Assembly: GCF_028747205.1 (NCBI RefSeq) | Contig: NZ_CP112880.1 | Span: 2,728,001 to 2,792,000, forward strand | From: Streptomyces sp. CA-278952 | GTDB taxonomy: Bacteria; Actinomycetota; Actinomycetes; Streptomycetales; Streptomycetaceae | Length of the DNA stretch: 64,000 nt | Reading direction: 5' to 3' | Part shown: positions 16,709-24,950 of the stretch, in pieces | How positions within the stretch are numbered: position 1 is the stretch's first letter | How the letters are laid out: every line of letters starts with the position of its first letter | The notes under the pieces: model-generated | The model's database searches: none | Seen by the model: the letters and a program-made list of their open reading frames with translations, nothing else | What the model was told of the DNA's origin: nothing | Made by a program: the position numbers and the translations under genes

Positions 16709-18046
16709 CTAGTTGGCCTCTCGGGTGGCGAGCTGTTCGGCGGACTGGGCGACGCCGAACGCCTGCGGGATGGGCTGACTGGCCAGGTAGAGGCGCTCGG
16801 CGAGCTTCCGGGGCAGCGGGAGGTACTGGAAGTCGCCGTAGATGCGGCCGTCGGGGGCCATCGGCTGGGCGTTGAACCGTGCGACCGTGACGATGCGGTA
16901 CGGGTCGCGGCCGTGCGAGTCGAGGACGGCGATCTCGGTGATCTTCCTGGTGCCGTCGGCGTGCCGGGTGAGCTGGACGATCACGTCGACGGCGCTGTTG
17001 ATCTGGTCGTGCAGTGCCTCGAAGGGGATCTCGACCTCCGACATCGAGGCGAGGGTCTGGAGACGCATCAGCGCGTCCTCGGCGCTGTTGGCGTGCACGG
17101 TGGCCAGCGAACCGTCGTGACCGGTGGACATCGCCTGGAGCATGTCGAGGGACTCGCCGCCTCGGACCTCACCGACGACGATGCGGTCGGGGCGCATACG
17201 CAGCGAGTTGCGGACCAGGTCGCGGATGGTGATCTGGCCCTTGCCCTCGACGTTCGCCGGGCGGGTCTCCAGCCGGATCACGTGGCTCTGCTGGAGCTGG
17301 AGCTCGGCGGAGTCCTCGATCGTGACGATGCGCTCGATGTTCGGGATCAGCCCGGACAGCGCGTTGAGGAGGGTCGTCTTGCCGGTGCCGGTGGCTCCCG
17401 AGACGATGATGTTGAGCTTGGCCTGCACCAGTCCGGCGAGCAGGACCAGCATCTGTTCGTCCAGCGAGCCGAAGCCGATCATCTCCTGGAGCGTGAAGGA
17501 GCGCGGGAACCGCCGGATGGTGAGCGTCGCACCGGTCAGCGAGAGCGGCGGGATGATCACGTTGACACGTTCACCGCTGGGCAGGCGGGCGTCGACCATC
17601 GGGTTGGACTCGTCGACCCGGCGGTTGACGGTCGACACGATCCGCTCGATGGTCTGCATCAGCTGTTCGTGGGAACCGAAGCGCATGGGGAGCTGTTCGA
17701 CCTTGCCGTTGCGCTCGACGAAGATCTGGTCGGGGCCGTTGACCATGATCTCGGTGATGGACGCGTCTTCCAGGAGCGGTTCCAGGATGCCGAGTCCGAG
17801 CGCCTCGTCGACGACGCGGCGGATCAGCTGCGAGCGCTCGACGGTGGAGAGGACCGGGCCCTCGCGGCTGATGATGTGGCCGAGGACGCGCTCCAGCCGG
17901 GCCCGCCGGTCGGCGGCGGCCAGCGAGGACATCTCCGCGAGGTCGATCTCCTCCAGCAGCTTGGCCCGGTAGGTGGCCACCAGGTGGCCGTCCTCCCGTG
18001 CCCCGGCCTGTTCCTCAGGAGCGGTCATGCGTGCCCGCAGGCTCAT
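16709..18046 (-). CDS. cpaF: CpaF/TadA secretion ATPase
   Basis: A 445-residue hexameric ATPase that powers Flp pilus assembly. Walker A is GATGTGKTT at residues 217-225, the Asp box is VTIEDSAEL near 240, Walker B is RPDRIVVGEVRGGE near 285, and the His box is GHDGSLATVHANS near 308. The N-terminal domain ends in VNGPDQIFVERNGKVE, as in CpaF. The ATG at 18046 is preceded by GAGGAGAG. The family length is about 430-480, so it is complete. A 98-bp gap separates it from the TadE-like genes upstream. Confidence 0.95.
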   Translation of the reverse strand: MSLRARMTAPEEQAGAREDGHLVATYRAKLLEEIDLAEMSSLAAADRRARLERVLGHIISREGPVLSTVERSQLIRRVVDEALGLGILEPLLEDASITEIMVNGPDQIFVERNGKVEQLPMRFGSHEQLMQTIERIVSTVNRRVDESNPMVDARLPSGERVNVIIPPLSLTGATLTIRRFPRSFTLQEMIGFGSLDEQMLVLLAGLVQAKLNIIVSGATGTGKTTLLNALSGLIPNIERIVTIEDSAELQLQQSHVIRLETRPANVEGKGQITIRDLVRNSLRMRPDRIVVGEVRGGESLDMLQAMSTGHDGSLATVHANSAEDALMRLQTLASMSEVEIPFEALHDQINSAVDVIVQLTRHADGTRKITEIAVLDSHGRDPYRIVTVARFNAQPMAPDGRIYGDFQYLPLPRKLAERLYLASQPIPQAFGVAQSAEQLATREAN

Positions 18047-18144
18047 CGGCGTAACTCTCCTCGGTGTTCACGGACGGTGCTGGTCCGGCAGGTGCGGTCG
18101 GTCCGGCCCCGGTCAGGGCCGTAGGTGGGGGTGGGGGTGGGAGG

Positions 18145-18552
18145 TCAGAAACCGGTCCGGGACTTCTCGTTGGGCATGGTCGTGCTCCGCTCGGCCCACC
18201 AGTCGTCCAGTCCGGGCACCACGGAGGGCACCTTGACCCGGACTGTGACCGTGATGTCCTGGCCGCCGCTCCTGCGGTAGCGGAATCCGCCCTCCTCCAC
18301 CCAGTCGCTCACGGCGTCGCGGGCGTTGGACCGACCGCTGCCCCGGGCGTCCACGCTGGCTTCCGTACGGGCTCCGGCGCGTGCGGCCGTACCCGCCTGG
18401 TTGGCGGCGTACGCGGCCAGGCCCAGCTGGATGGCCGCCATCGCGACGAGGAGCAGCAGGGGGAGGAAGCCGAGGTACTCCATGGCGACCTGGCCCCGGT
18501 CGCCCCTCGCGCGCGCGAAACGGGCGCGCCCGCTGTACGGATGCGTCGTCAT
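18145..18552 (-). CDS. TadE-like pilus assembly protein (135 aa)
   Basis: A small protein with DRGQVAMEYLGFLPLLLLVAM, the TadE signature: a prepilin-like Gly/Glu context followed by a membrane helix that ends in AAIQLGLAAYAANQAGTAAR. The extracytoplasmic part contains two short beta segments and WVEEGGFRYRRSG. The ATG overlaps the stop of the preceding TadE-like gene (ATGA), showing translational coupling. TadE proteins are minor pseudopilins. The frame continues upstream to 18834 only as a shadow of the neighbouring gene. Confidence 0.85.
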   Translation of the reverse strand: MTTHPYSGRARFARARGDRGQVAMEYLGFLPLLLLVAMAAIQLGLAAYAANQAGTAARAGARTEASVDARGSGRSNARDAVSDWVEEGGFRYRRSGGQDITVTVRVKVPSVVPGLDDWWAERSTTMPNEKSRTGF

Positions 18553-19076
18553 CGCTGATCCTCCCTCGGGGATCCGGCCTTGCCGGTGATCTCGGTGTCG
18601 AGGTCGAACAGGCCCGGCACCAGCACCGGGACCTTCAGTTTCACCGTGGCCTCGTACAGGCCGCTGCCGCCGCCGCACCGCACCGACGCCTCGTCGGCCC
18701 AGGCGTCGGGGAGGTCCTTCATCGCGCCTTCCCGGCACGCCGCCCTCGCCCCGTACTCCGCCCCGCTGCCCTTGCGCGCGCCCACGTCGGCCGCGTTGCC
18801 CGCGAGGCTGAATGTGTAGCCGATCAGGGCGCACTCCCAGAGCACGAGCATGATCAGGATGATGAAGGGGGTCATGCCCAGGAACTCGATCGCGGTCTGT
18901 CCGCGGTCCCAGTCCCGCCTTCGGGTCCGGTGCCCGGTCCCGGCCCCGGCCCCGTTCCCGGTCCCGTTCCCGGCCCCGTCGCCGGTCCGCTTCCCGTTCC
19001 CGTTCCCGTTCCGGCGGTCACGTAGGACGGCGATCCGCCCCCGTATGCCGCTTCGTGCCGTCCTTGTGGTGGTCAT
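18549..19076 (-). CDS. TadE-like pilus assembly protein (175 aa)
   Basis: The second TadE-like protein: DRGQTAIEFLGMTPFIILIM begins the prepilin-like helix at about residue 57. Before it lies a low-complexity Asn/Gly/Thr/Ala stretch (residues 23-48) encoded by degenerate GTTCCC repeats around 18940-19016. The C-terminal domain has two cysteines (REGAMKD and SVRCGGGSG flanks) and ends in charged residues. It starts three bases after tadZ stops and ends in an ATGA overlap with the other TadE-like gene, so all are in one transcript. Confidence 0.83.
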   Translation of the reverse strand: MTTTRTARSGIRGRIAVLRDRRNGNGNGKRTGDGAGNGTGNGAGAGTGHRTRRRDWDRGQTAIEFLGMTPFIILIMLVLWECALIGYTFSLAGNAADVGARKGSGAEYGARAACREGAMKDLPDAWADEASVRCGGGSGLYEATVKLKVPVLVPGLFDLDTEITGKAGSPREDQR

Positions 19077-19079
19077 CGC

Positions 19080-20393
19080 TCAACGTGTCCCCTCGGAGTC
19101 TCCGAGTCCGCGGCCGGAGCCGTCGCGCCGGCGGCGCGGGCGTCCGATCGAGCCCCGGTCGTTCTTCGGAGCGCCGCTGTTCCGCTTGACCAGGGCGCTG
19201 CCGCTCTTCTTCGCCGTCGCGCTCTCCTTGACGATGCCCAGCTCTCCGGCCAGGCCCCAGAGCGCCTGCTTGACCGTGCTCTTGGCGTCCAGTTCGTGCA
19301 GGCGTCCGGAGTCGATGGACGCCTGGAGCTCCTTGAAGTTCGCGGGAATCGCCGCCGAGGCGACCCGGGTCCCGGTGATCTTCTGGATCAGCTGCGGCTG
19401 GATCTCCGTGTTGCGGGTGAAGCGGTTGACGAGGGTGACCGTCTCCTCGGCCTTGCGGATCTGGAGCCGTTCCCACATCCGTACGATGCGTTTCGCGCCG
19501 CGCACCGCGATCACGTCCGGGGTCGTGACCAGCAGGGCCACGTCCGCCATCTCGATGGCCGCGGCGTTGGCCCCGTTCATCTGGCCGCCGCAGTCGATGA
19601 CGACGATCTCGTAGCGGGTACGGAGCGCGCTGACGATCTGGCGGGCCGAGCGGTCGCTGACCTCCTCGCCGCGTTCGCCCTCGCCGGGGGCGAGGAGCAG
19701 GGCGAGGCCGGTGGAGTGGGAGAACACCGCGTCCGACAGCACCCGGGGCGAGATGTCGGTGATCAGGGCGAGGTCGACCAGGGAGCGGCGGAACTGGACG
19801 TCGAGGAACGAGGCGATGTCCCCGGTCTGGAGATCCATGTCCACCAGCGCCACCGTGTTGCCGGACGCCTGGGCGGCCAGGGCGAGCTGGATGGCGGTGA
19901 CGGTCGCGCCGACGCCGCCCTTCGCGCCGGTGACCGTGACCACCGTGCCGCCGGGGCCGGTGAAGACGTCGTTCGCGGAGGTGAGGTGGCGTCGGACGCC
20001 GGAGGACCACTGGGCGGCCGCCTGGACGCGGTTGGCCAGTTCCTCGTAGCTCAGCGGCAGGGTGACCAGGCCGCGCGCCCCGGAGTCCATCGCGTCGGCG
20101 AAGAGGCTGGGGCTGGCGTCCGCGGTGATCATGACGACGCCGACGGACGGGAACCTCATCGACACCTCCCGGATCAGCTCCAGAGCCGGCACCGGGCCGA
20201 TCCGCTCGTGGACCAGCACCACCTCGGGCAGCTCGTCGATCGCCTCGCCCGCGAGGCGGGCCAGCGTGTCGATGAGCTGGGTGGAGTCGCCGACCGGGGT
20301 CGCCGGTTCGGCGTCGGGCAGCTGGCTGAGCAGGGTGGTGACGGATCGGGCCGCGTCGAGGTCACCGACGGCGGGGAGGATTCTGGTGGTCAT
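19080..20393 (-). CDS. tadZ: CpaE/TadZ, receiver-fused MinD/ParA-type ATPase
   Basis: A 437-residue localisation ATPase for the Flp pilus. Residues about 1-130 form a degenerate receiver domain (VVLVHERIGPVPALELI then VGVVMITADAS). The ATPase domain has the deviant Walker A VTGAKGGVGATV at 155-166, in which the final Lys is Ala, as usual for CpaE proteins, and VIDCGGQMNG as the Walker B-like strand. The last 40 residues are basic and disordered. It starts seven bases after cpaB stops. By family it recruits the Tad machinery to a cell site. Confidence 0.92.
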   Translation of the reverse strand: MTTRILPAVGDLDAARSVTTLLSQLPDAEPATPVGDSTQLIDTLARLAGEAIDELPEVVLVHERIGPVPALELIREVSMRFPSVGVVMITADASPSLFADAMDSGARGLVTLPLSYEELANRVQAAAQWSSGVRRHLTSANDVFTGPGGTVVTVTGAKGGVGATVTAIQLALAAQASGNTVALVDMDLQTGDIASFLDVQFRRSLVDLALITDISPRVLSDAVFSHSTGLALLLAPGEGERGEEVSDRSARQIVSALRTRYEIVVIDCGGQMNGANAAAIEMADVALLVTTPDVIAVRGAKRIVRMWERLQIRKAEETVTLVNRFTRNTEIQPQLIQKITGTRVASAAIPANFKELQASIDSGRLHELDAKSTVKQALWGLAGELGIVKESATAKKSGSALVKRNSGAPKNDRGSIGRPRRRRDGSGRGLGDSEGTR

Positions 20394-20400
20394 CCCATCC

Positions 20401-21108
20401 TCACTTGTCCTTGTCGAGCGTGTAGGTGCGGTCCCCCGGACGGATGGTGCCGTCGCTGCCCGGGGCGACGAGCGCGAGACGCACGTGCTCCGCGAAGGAC
20501 TCGGCGTAGGCGACGCGCTGGGTGTCCAGCGTGTTCAGGGCGAAGGTGATCGGCACGGCCTCGGTCGCCCGGGTACCCCGGTCGTCCGCGCTGGGGTCCA
20601 GGGCGGTCAGCTCGCCGACGTCCAGCACCTTGGCGTTGGAGACGATGACCTTGGACTGGGCCGCGTCGCCCTGCTCCTCACCGGCGAACGTGGCGTAGAT
20701 GTTGACCGTCGCGCCCGGTGTGATCTTGCCCGCGACGCCGGTCGATGCGTCGATCATGATGGCGATCTCCTGCTCACCGGCGCGGAGTTCGGGCTTGCGG
20801 ACCATCATGTCCGACTGGAGCAGGGAGCCTTCGCGGAGCTCGGTGACCGCGATCTTCGATTCGACCTCCCGCAGGTCGGTCACGGCGTTCTCCGAGAGCC
20901 AGCGTTTGGGCATCTTGATCTTCTCGAACTGGCCGCTGTTCAGGGCTGTGTACGGAGCCACGTTGGTCTTCAGCTGGTACGCCGTCACCTCGGGCCCGAC
21001 CTTCGAGTTGACGTCGCTGATCACCGAGAGCACGCCGGCGAAGGCCGCGAAGGCACACAGGACCGACAGGAGCAGGAGTATCACGCCGCGGCGCTGGCGG
21101 GAGTTCAT
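20401..21108 (-). CDS. cpaB: CpaB/RcpC-type Flp pilus assembly protein (SAF domain)
   Basis: A 235-residue protein anchored by one N-terminal helix (residues 8-27), followed by a SAF-like domain. The first part carries VAPYTALNSGQFEKIKMPKRW and the second KITPGATVNIYATFAGEEQGD, which is the RcpC/CpaB pattern. CpaB proteins are thought to act at the cell envelope in pilus passage. The ATG at 21108 starts MNSRQRRGVILLL; the open frame upstream covers a repeat-rich noncoding region and is rejected. This gene begins the contiguous Tad gene block. Confidence 0.87.
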   Translation of the reverse strand: MNSRQRRGVILLLLSVLCAFAAFAGVLSVISDVNSKVGPEVTAYQLKTNVAPYTALNSGQFEKIKMPKRWLSENAVTDLREVESKIAVTELREGSLLQSDMMVRKPELRAGEQEIAIMIDASTGVAGKITPGATVNIYATFAGEEQGDAAQSKVIVSNAKVLDVGELTALDPSADDRGTRATEAVPITFALNTLDTQRVAYAESFAEHVRLALVAPGSDGTIRPGDRTYTLDKDK

Positions 21109-21202
21109 GGTCCGGACAACCTCGTTCGAATCGGATGCGTGGGACGGACTGCGGACAGAGAGAGCGGTGCGGTGCTGTGCTGTGCGGTGCTGCGCGGTGC
21201 AG

Positions 21203-21286
21203 CGGTTACGCGCATACATCTGCGGTGGCGCTGTGGAGCGGTGGAACGGTGGAAGTGGGGCGGTTACGCGCTTACATCTGCGGTGG
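21203..21286. repeat. Two 26-bp direct repeats upstream of cpaB
   Basis: CGGTTACGCGC(A/T)TACATCTGCGGTGG occurs at 21203-21228 and again at 21261-21286 with a single mismatch, spaced 58 bp. They lie in the 310-bp noncoding gap between cpaB and the next gene upstream. This is a natural place for the Tad promoter and could hold regulator-binding sites. Confidence 0.8.
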
Positions 21287-21330
21287 AGCGCTGCTGCGGG
21301 CCGATCGGAGCGGGGGCGGTCTCGTACGGG

Positions 21331-21378
21331 CAGTACGGGCAGTACGGGCGGTACAACGGGTACGGGCAGTGCGGGCAG
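21331..21378. repeat. Degenerate 9-bp TACGGGCAG repeats
   Basis: Four to five imperfect copies of TACGGGCAG lie between the 26-bp repeats and the stop codon of the zinc-ribbon protein gene. They are in noncoding DNA and have no obvious function. Confidence 0.7.
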
Positions 21379-21418
21379 GAACCGGGAGGAGCGGGTCCTG
21401 CGGGGAGGAGCGGTCTCG

Positions 21419-22390
21419 CTAGGGGCCCGGTGATTCGCCGGCCCCGTGGTGGAGGACACCGGTGGGGAGCGCGCGGTTCTCCGAAGCCGCGAGAGGAGCG
21501 GAACAGAATGCGCAGCGGTCGCCGATGAGTTCCATGGCACACCAGTGGCACTTTTCCCGACGCACGGAGGAGACCAACTGGTAGAGCACGGCGAGGTCCG
21601 GGAGATGGGCGGCGAACTCCACCAGCTTTCCCGTGCCCCACCAGCGCGGTGAGTCGGACGGGACCGTGGCATCGTGAATGGCCTGGACCTTCCAGGCGGG
21701 CGCGAGGGTCTCCCGTACCCAGTCCGACTGCAGATTCCCTTTGGCGACCAGAAGATGCGTACCAAAATCCGGTCCCGTCGGCGGTTCGACGGTCGGGCCC
21801 ACCTTCACCAACTGCGACTCGGGACCGGCGAGCACGGCGAACTGGGATCCGGGGACCCAGGACGTGGCGTGGCTCTTGAGGCTGACCGGGACCCGGTCGA
21901 GCCGGGCGACGGAGTTGAGGAGTGCACCCGCGTAGATGTAGTGCGAGAGCAGCCGGGCGGCGGAGGCGACCACCCCGGGGCTGAAGTCGCAGATGGACAA
22001 CTGTCGGAGCTGGCGCACCAGTACGGCGAGGCCGAGGGGCGGGAGGTCCACCTTGACCAGGGCGATCCGGTCGCTCTCCAGCACCGAGCGGATGGAGTGG
22101 AGGCGACGCTCGTGCTCGGGCCGGATGCCCGAGGGATAGAGGGCGATCACATACCCGTGCTGTTCCAGGAGCAGGTGCATGTCGCCGATCGCCAGCTCCA
22201 GCGCCTGGGCCTCGGGGGCCTGGAGCAGAGCGGCGGTCGGCGTCTGCTGGTCGGTGGGCGGCAGCACCAGGTCTGCGCTCGTCACTGCTATTGCGGTCGG
22301 CACGCTCTTCCCCGTTTCGGCTCCGGTCGACGTGGGGACGTCGGCCGCAATCGCTCCTGCTCCGTGCTCCTGACCCAGCACTTTAGCCAC
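21419..22390 (-). CDS. Conserved-looking zinc-ribbon protein upstream of the Tad genes (323 aa)
   Basis: The family is not recognised. The C-terminal region has CHWCAMELIGDRCAFC (about 279-294), two CxxC pairs that should bind one zinc. The body is alpha/beta with LALVKVDLPPLGLAVLV-like strands and no membrane helix. The start is a GTG at 22390. It lies 310 bp upstream of cpaB on the same strand and could be a regulator or cytoplasmic accessory of the pilus system, but only position supports that. Codon use matches neighbours. Confidence 0.72.
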   Translation of the reverse strand: MAKVLGQEHGAGAIAADVPTSTGAETGKSVPTAIAVTSADLVLPPTDQQTPTAALLQAPEAQALELAIGDMHLLLEQHGYVIALYPSGIRPEHERRLHSIRSVLESDRIALVKVDLPPLGLAVLVRQLRQLSICDFSPGVVASAARLLSHYIYAGALLNSVARLDRVPVSLKSHATSWVPGSQFAVLAGPESQLVKVGPTVEPPTGPDFGTHLLVAKGNLQSDWVRETLAPAWKVQAIHDATVPSDSPRWWGTGKLVEFAAHLPDLAVLYQLVSSVRREKCHWCAMELIGDRCAFCSAPLAASENRALPTGVLHHGAGESPGP

Positions 22391-22669
22391 GTCTCACCAG
22401 GCAGAGAACAGTTATCGGAGACCAGTACGGCATCATACGAACACCGTTCCTACGGGGCCCGGGTGCTAAACGGGACGAAATCGATTCCGTCCAACTCCGC
22501 TGTCATTGCGGAGCGTTACCGAAGCCTGTGTCCGGTTCTCGATCAGGTATCCATTCGCGCACGTCAGCCTGGATTCCGAGGCGTCGGCCTCGTTTTCGTA
22601 AGGGCGTTTCCGTGACCGCCGGAAGATCTCCCACAAGATCACCCGTGCGGGGGGCGATGTGCGGTCGCG

Positions 22670-22711
22670 GGGGCGGTTCCCGGCGGAGAGAACCCCGCCG
22701 GGAACCGCCCC
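22670..22711. terminator. Strong 17-bp hairpin in a divergent intergenic region
   Basis: Perfect 17-bp arms at 22670-22686 and 22695-22711 flank an 8-base loop. It resembles a factor-independent terminator, but no gene I can support reads into it: the gene on the left runs away from it and the chitinase on the right starts 300 bp later. It may end an undetected small transcript or insulate the chitinase promoter. Nothing else is recognised between 22391 and 22669. Confidence 0.65.
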
Positions 22712-22791
22712 GGCACCCTGCCGGAGCCTCGGGCGCCCCGCGGCGCGACCTCGCACCCACGTTCGCTCAAGGCGTTTTACCGCCAGAGGTC

Positions 22792-22818
22792 TTGACAACT
22801 TGATTGGTCTGGACCAGT
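22792..22818 (+). promoter_or_regulatory. Chitinase promoter with DasR-type operator (dre)
   Basis: TTGACA at 22792-22797 is a consensus -35 box. Starting six bases later, ATTGGTCTGGACCAGT (22803-22818) matches the DasR-responsive element (consensus near ACTGGTCTAGACCACT), a 16-bp near-palindrome. It lies in the -35/-10 spacer and a T-rich -10 region follows at about 22818-22824. By established knowledge DasR represses chitin and N-acetylglucosamine genes until glucosamine-phosphates release it. Confidence 0.88.
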
Positions 22819-23016
22819 TTTATGCGCCAAGCGGTGGCCACCGCCCCCGGCCGGACACCCCGTGTTCAACGTCCCCGGTTCAATACCCCCTGCACCACCG
22901 CCGTACGACATCCCCGCTACCCGCCCGGCCCACCCCGTGCAGCCCCGGCCGCCCGTCGTCCGTCCGGCACTCCTGCACGACCCCCGCCAGGCCACCAACT
23001 CCCCACGGAGGAACCA

Positions 23017-24747
23017 GTGGAACGCTCCGCAGGCAGCAGTCGCAGAAGGCGTCGTCGCTCCCGTCCCGTCCTCGGCGGCACCATGGCCGTCATCGCCGCC
23101 GCGGCCCTGACCGTCACGGGACTCGTCAGCACCGCCCAGGCCGCCGACGTCAACAACGCCAAGAACGCGGGCTTCGAGTCGGGCCTCGCCAACTGGACCT
23201 GCGCCGGGAACAGCGGCACCGTCGTCTCCTCCCCCGTGCACGGGGGTACGTCGGCGCTGAAGGCCACCCCGGCCGGCCAGGACAACGCCAAGTGTTCGCA
23301 GGCCGTCAAGGTGAAGCCCAACTCGACGTACGCGCTCTCCTCCTGGGTGCAGGGCGGCTACGCCTACCTCGGCGTGAGCGGCACCGGAACCACCGACGTC
23401 TCCACCTGGACGCCGGGCTCCGCCACCTGGACCAAGCTGTCCACCAGCTTCAAGACCGGCGCGAACACCACCTCGGTGACCGTCTACACCCACGGCTGGT
23501 ACGGGCAGGCCGCCTACCTCGCCGACGACTTCGAGGTGACCGGCCCCGACGGCGGTGGCGGCGAGGAGCCCGGCCCGGTCATCCCGGCGGCTCCCGGGGG
23601 CCTCGCGGCAGGTGCCACGACCAAGTCCTCCGTCGCCCTGACCTGGAACGCGGTCTCCGGCGCCACGGGCTACAAGGTGTACCGGGACGGTGTGCAGGCC
23701 ACCACCTCCACCGGAACCTCGGCGACCGTCACGGGGCTCACCGCTGACACCGCCTACCAGTTCTCGGTGAGCGCCACCAACGCAGCCGGTGAGTCGGTCA
23801 AGTCGGCCGCCGTCAGCGCCCGTACGGCCAAGGAGGGTACGGGCCCCGGCCCCGGGCCCTCCGTGCCCAAGCACGCGGTGACCGGCTACTGGCAGAACTT
23901 CAACAACGGCGCGGCCGTCCAGAAGCTCAGCGACGTCCCGGCCGACTACGACATCATCGCGGTCTCCTTCGCGGACGCCACGGCGACCCAGGGCGCGGTC
24001 ACCTTCAACCTGGACACCGCCGGGCTGAACGGCTACACCGACGCCCAGTTCCGTTCGGACATCAAGGCCAAGCAGACGGCCGGCAAGAACGTCATCATCT
24101 CGATCGGCGGCGAGCTGGGCACGGTCCGCGTCGACAGCGACGCCTCCGCCACCGCGTTCGCCAACTCGGTGTACGCACTGATGCAGGACTACGGCTTCAA
24201 CGGGGTCGACATCGACCTGGAGAACGGCCTCAACGCCACCTACATGACGAAGGCGCTGCGCCAGCTGTCGGCAAAGGCGGGCCCCGGGCTGGTCCTCACG
24301 ATGGCCCCGCAGACCCTCGACATGCAGTCGACGTCGGGTGAGTACTTCAAGACGGCGCTCAACGTCAAGGACATCCTGACCGTCGTCAACATGCAGTACT
24401 ACAACAGCGGTTCGATGCTCGGCTGCGACGGCAAGGTCTACTCGCAGGGCTCGGTGGACTTCCTCACCGCGCTCGCCTGCATCCAGCTGGAGGGCGGTCT
24501 CGACCCGTCCCAGGTCGGCATCGGCGTCCCCGCCTCCACCCGCGGCGCGGGCAGCGGCTACGTCTCCCCGTCGATCGTGAACGCGGCGCTGGACTGCCTC
24601 ACCAAGGGCACCAACTGCGGCTCGTTCAAGCCGTCCAAGACCTACCCGTCGCTGCGCGGTGCGATGACCTGGTCGACGAACTGGGACGCGACGGCCGGGT
24701 TCGCCTGGTCGAAGGCGGTCGGACCGCACGTCCGCAGCCTGCCGTAG
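23017..24747 (+). CDS. Secreted family 18 chitinase with CBM and FN3 domains
   Basis: A 576-residue secreted endo-acting chitinase. The Arg-rich n-region and hydrophobic core end in TAQA before ADVNN (signal peptide about 1-42). Domains in order are a carbohydrate-binding module (about 45-175, including ANWTCAGNSGTVVSSP), a fibronectin type III domain (about 192-275), and a GH18 catalytic barrel (about 285-576). The catalytic motif GVDIDLE near 395-401 supplies the acid Glu. GTG 23017 follows GGAGGA; the open frame upstream is noncoding. A DasR operator sits in its promoter and a strong terminator follows, so it is a single-gene transcript. The layout matches Streptomyces chitinases; the exact ortholog is not assigned. 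Confidence 0.94.
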   Translation: MERSAGSSRRRRRRSRPVLGGTMAVIAAAALTVTGLVSTAQAADVNNAKNAGFESGLANWTCAGNSGTVVSSPVHGGTSALKATPAGQDNAKCSQAVKVKPNSTYALSSWVQGGYAYLGVSGTGTTDVSTWTPGSATWTKLSTSFKTGANTTSVTVYTHGWYGQAAYLADDFEVTGPDGGGGEEPGPVIPAAPGGLAAGATTKSSVALTWNAVSGATGYKVYRDGVQATTSTGTSATVTGLTADTAYQFSVSATNAAGESVKSAAVSARTAKEGTGPGPGPSVPKHAVTGYWQNFNNGAAVQKLSDVPADYDIIAVSFADATATQGAVTFNLDTAGLNGYTDAQFRSDIKAKQTAGKNVIISIGGELGTVRVDSDASATAFANSVYALMQDYGFNGVDIDLENGLNATYMTKALRQLSAKAGPGLVLTMAPQTLDMQSTSGEYFKTALNVKDILTVVNMQYYNSGSMLGCDGKVYSQGSVDFLTALACIQLEGGLDPSQVGIGVPASTRGAGSGYVSPSIVNAALDCLTKGTNCGSFKPSKTYPSLRGAMTWSTNWDATAGFAWSKAVGPHVRSLP

Positions 24748-24770
24748 CGACACCGCACCACCCGGAACCC

Positions 24771-24800
24771 GCAGCGCCGCCGCTCCCCCGGCGGCGCTGC
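24771..24800 (+). terminator. Terminator of the chitinase gene
   Basis: Perfect 12-bp arms GCAGCGCCGCCG (24771-24782) and CGGCGGCGCTGC (24789-24800) flank a six-base loop, 24 bp after the chitinase stop codon. Confidence 0.85.
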
Positions 24801-24860
24801 GGCGTTACGTCGGCGACCACCCGGTCACCAGGGCCAGGCCACCGGGTCACCGGTCACGGG

Positions 24861-24950
24861 GTCGCCAGGGCCCGGGGTCACCAGGGCCCGGGATCACCAG
24901 GGCCCGGGATCACCAGGGCCCGGGATCACCAGGGCCCGGGATCACCAGGG
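24861..24950. repeat. Tandem array of 16-bp units running into a stop codon
   Basis: Five full units and one partial unit of (A/G)TCACCAGGGCCCGGG occupy 24861-24950. The last partial unit contains the stop codon of the minus-strand transporter gene (TCA at 24942-24944). Because 16 is not a multiple of three, successive units place a TGA in each frame. Confidence 0.92.

Noticed and set aside
9883..22390. General type II secretion system
   Set aside because: The ATPase, platform proteins, pilin and CpaB/TadZ/TadE set is specific to Tad pili, and there is no secretin or GspC/L/M set.
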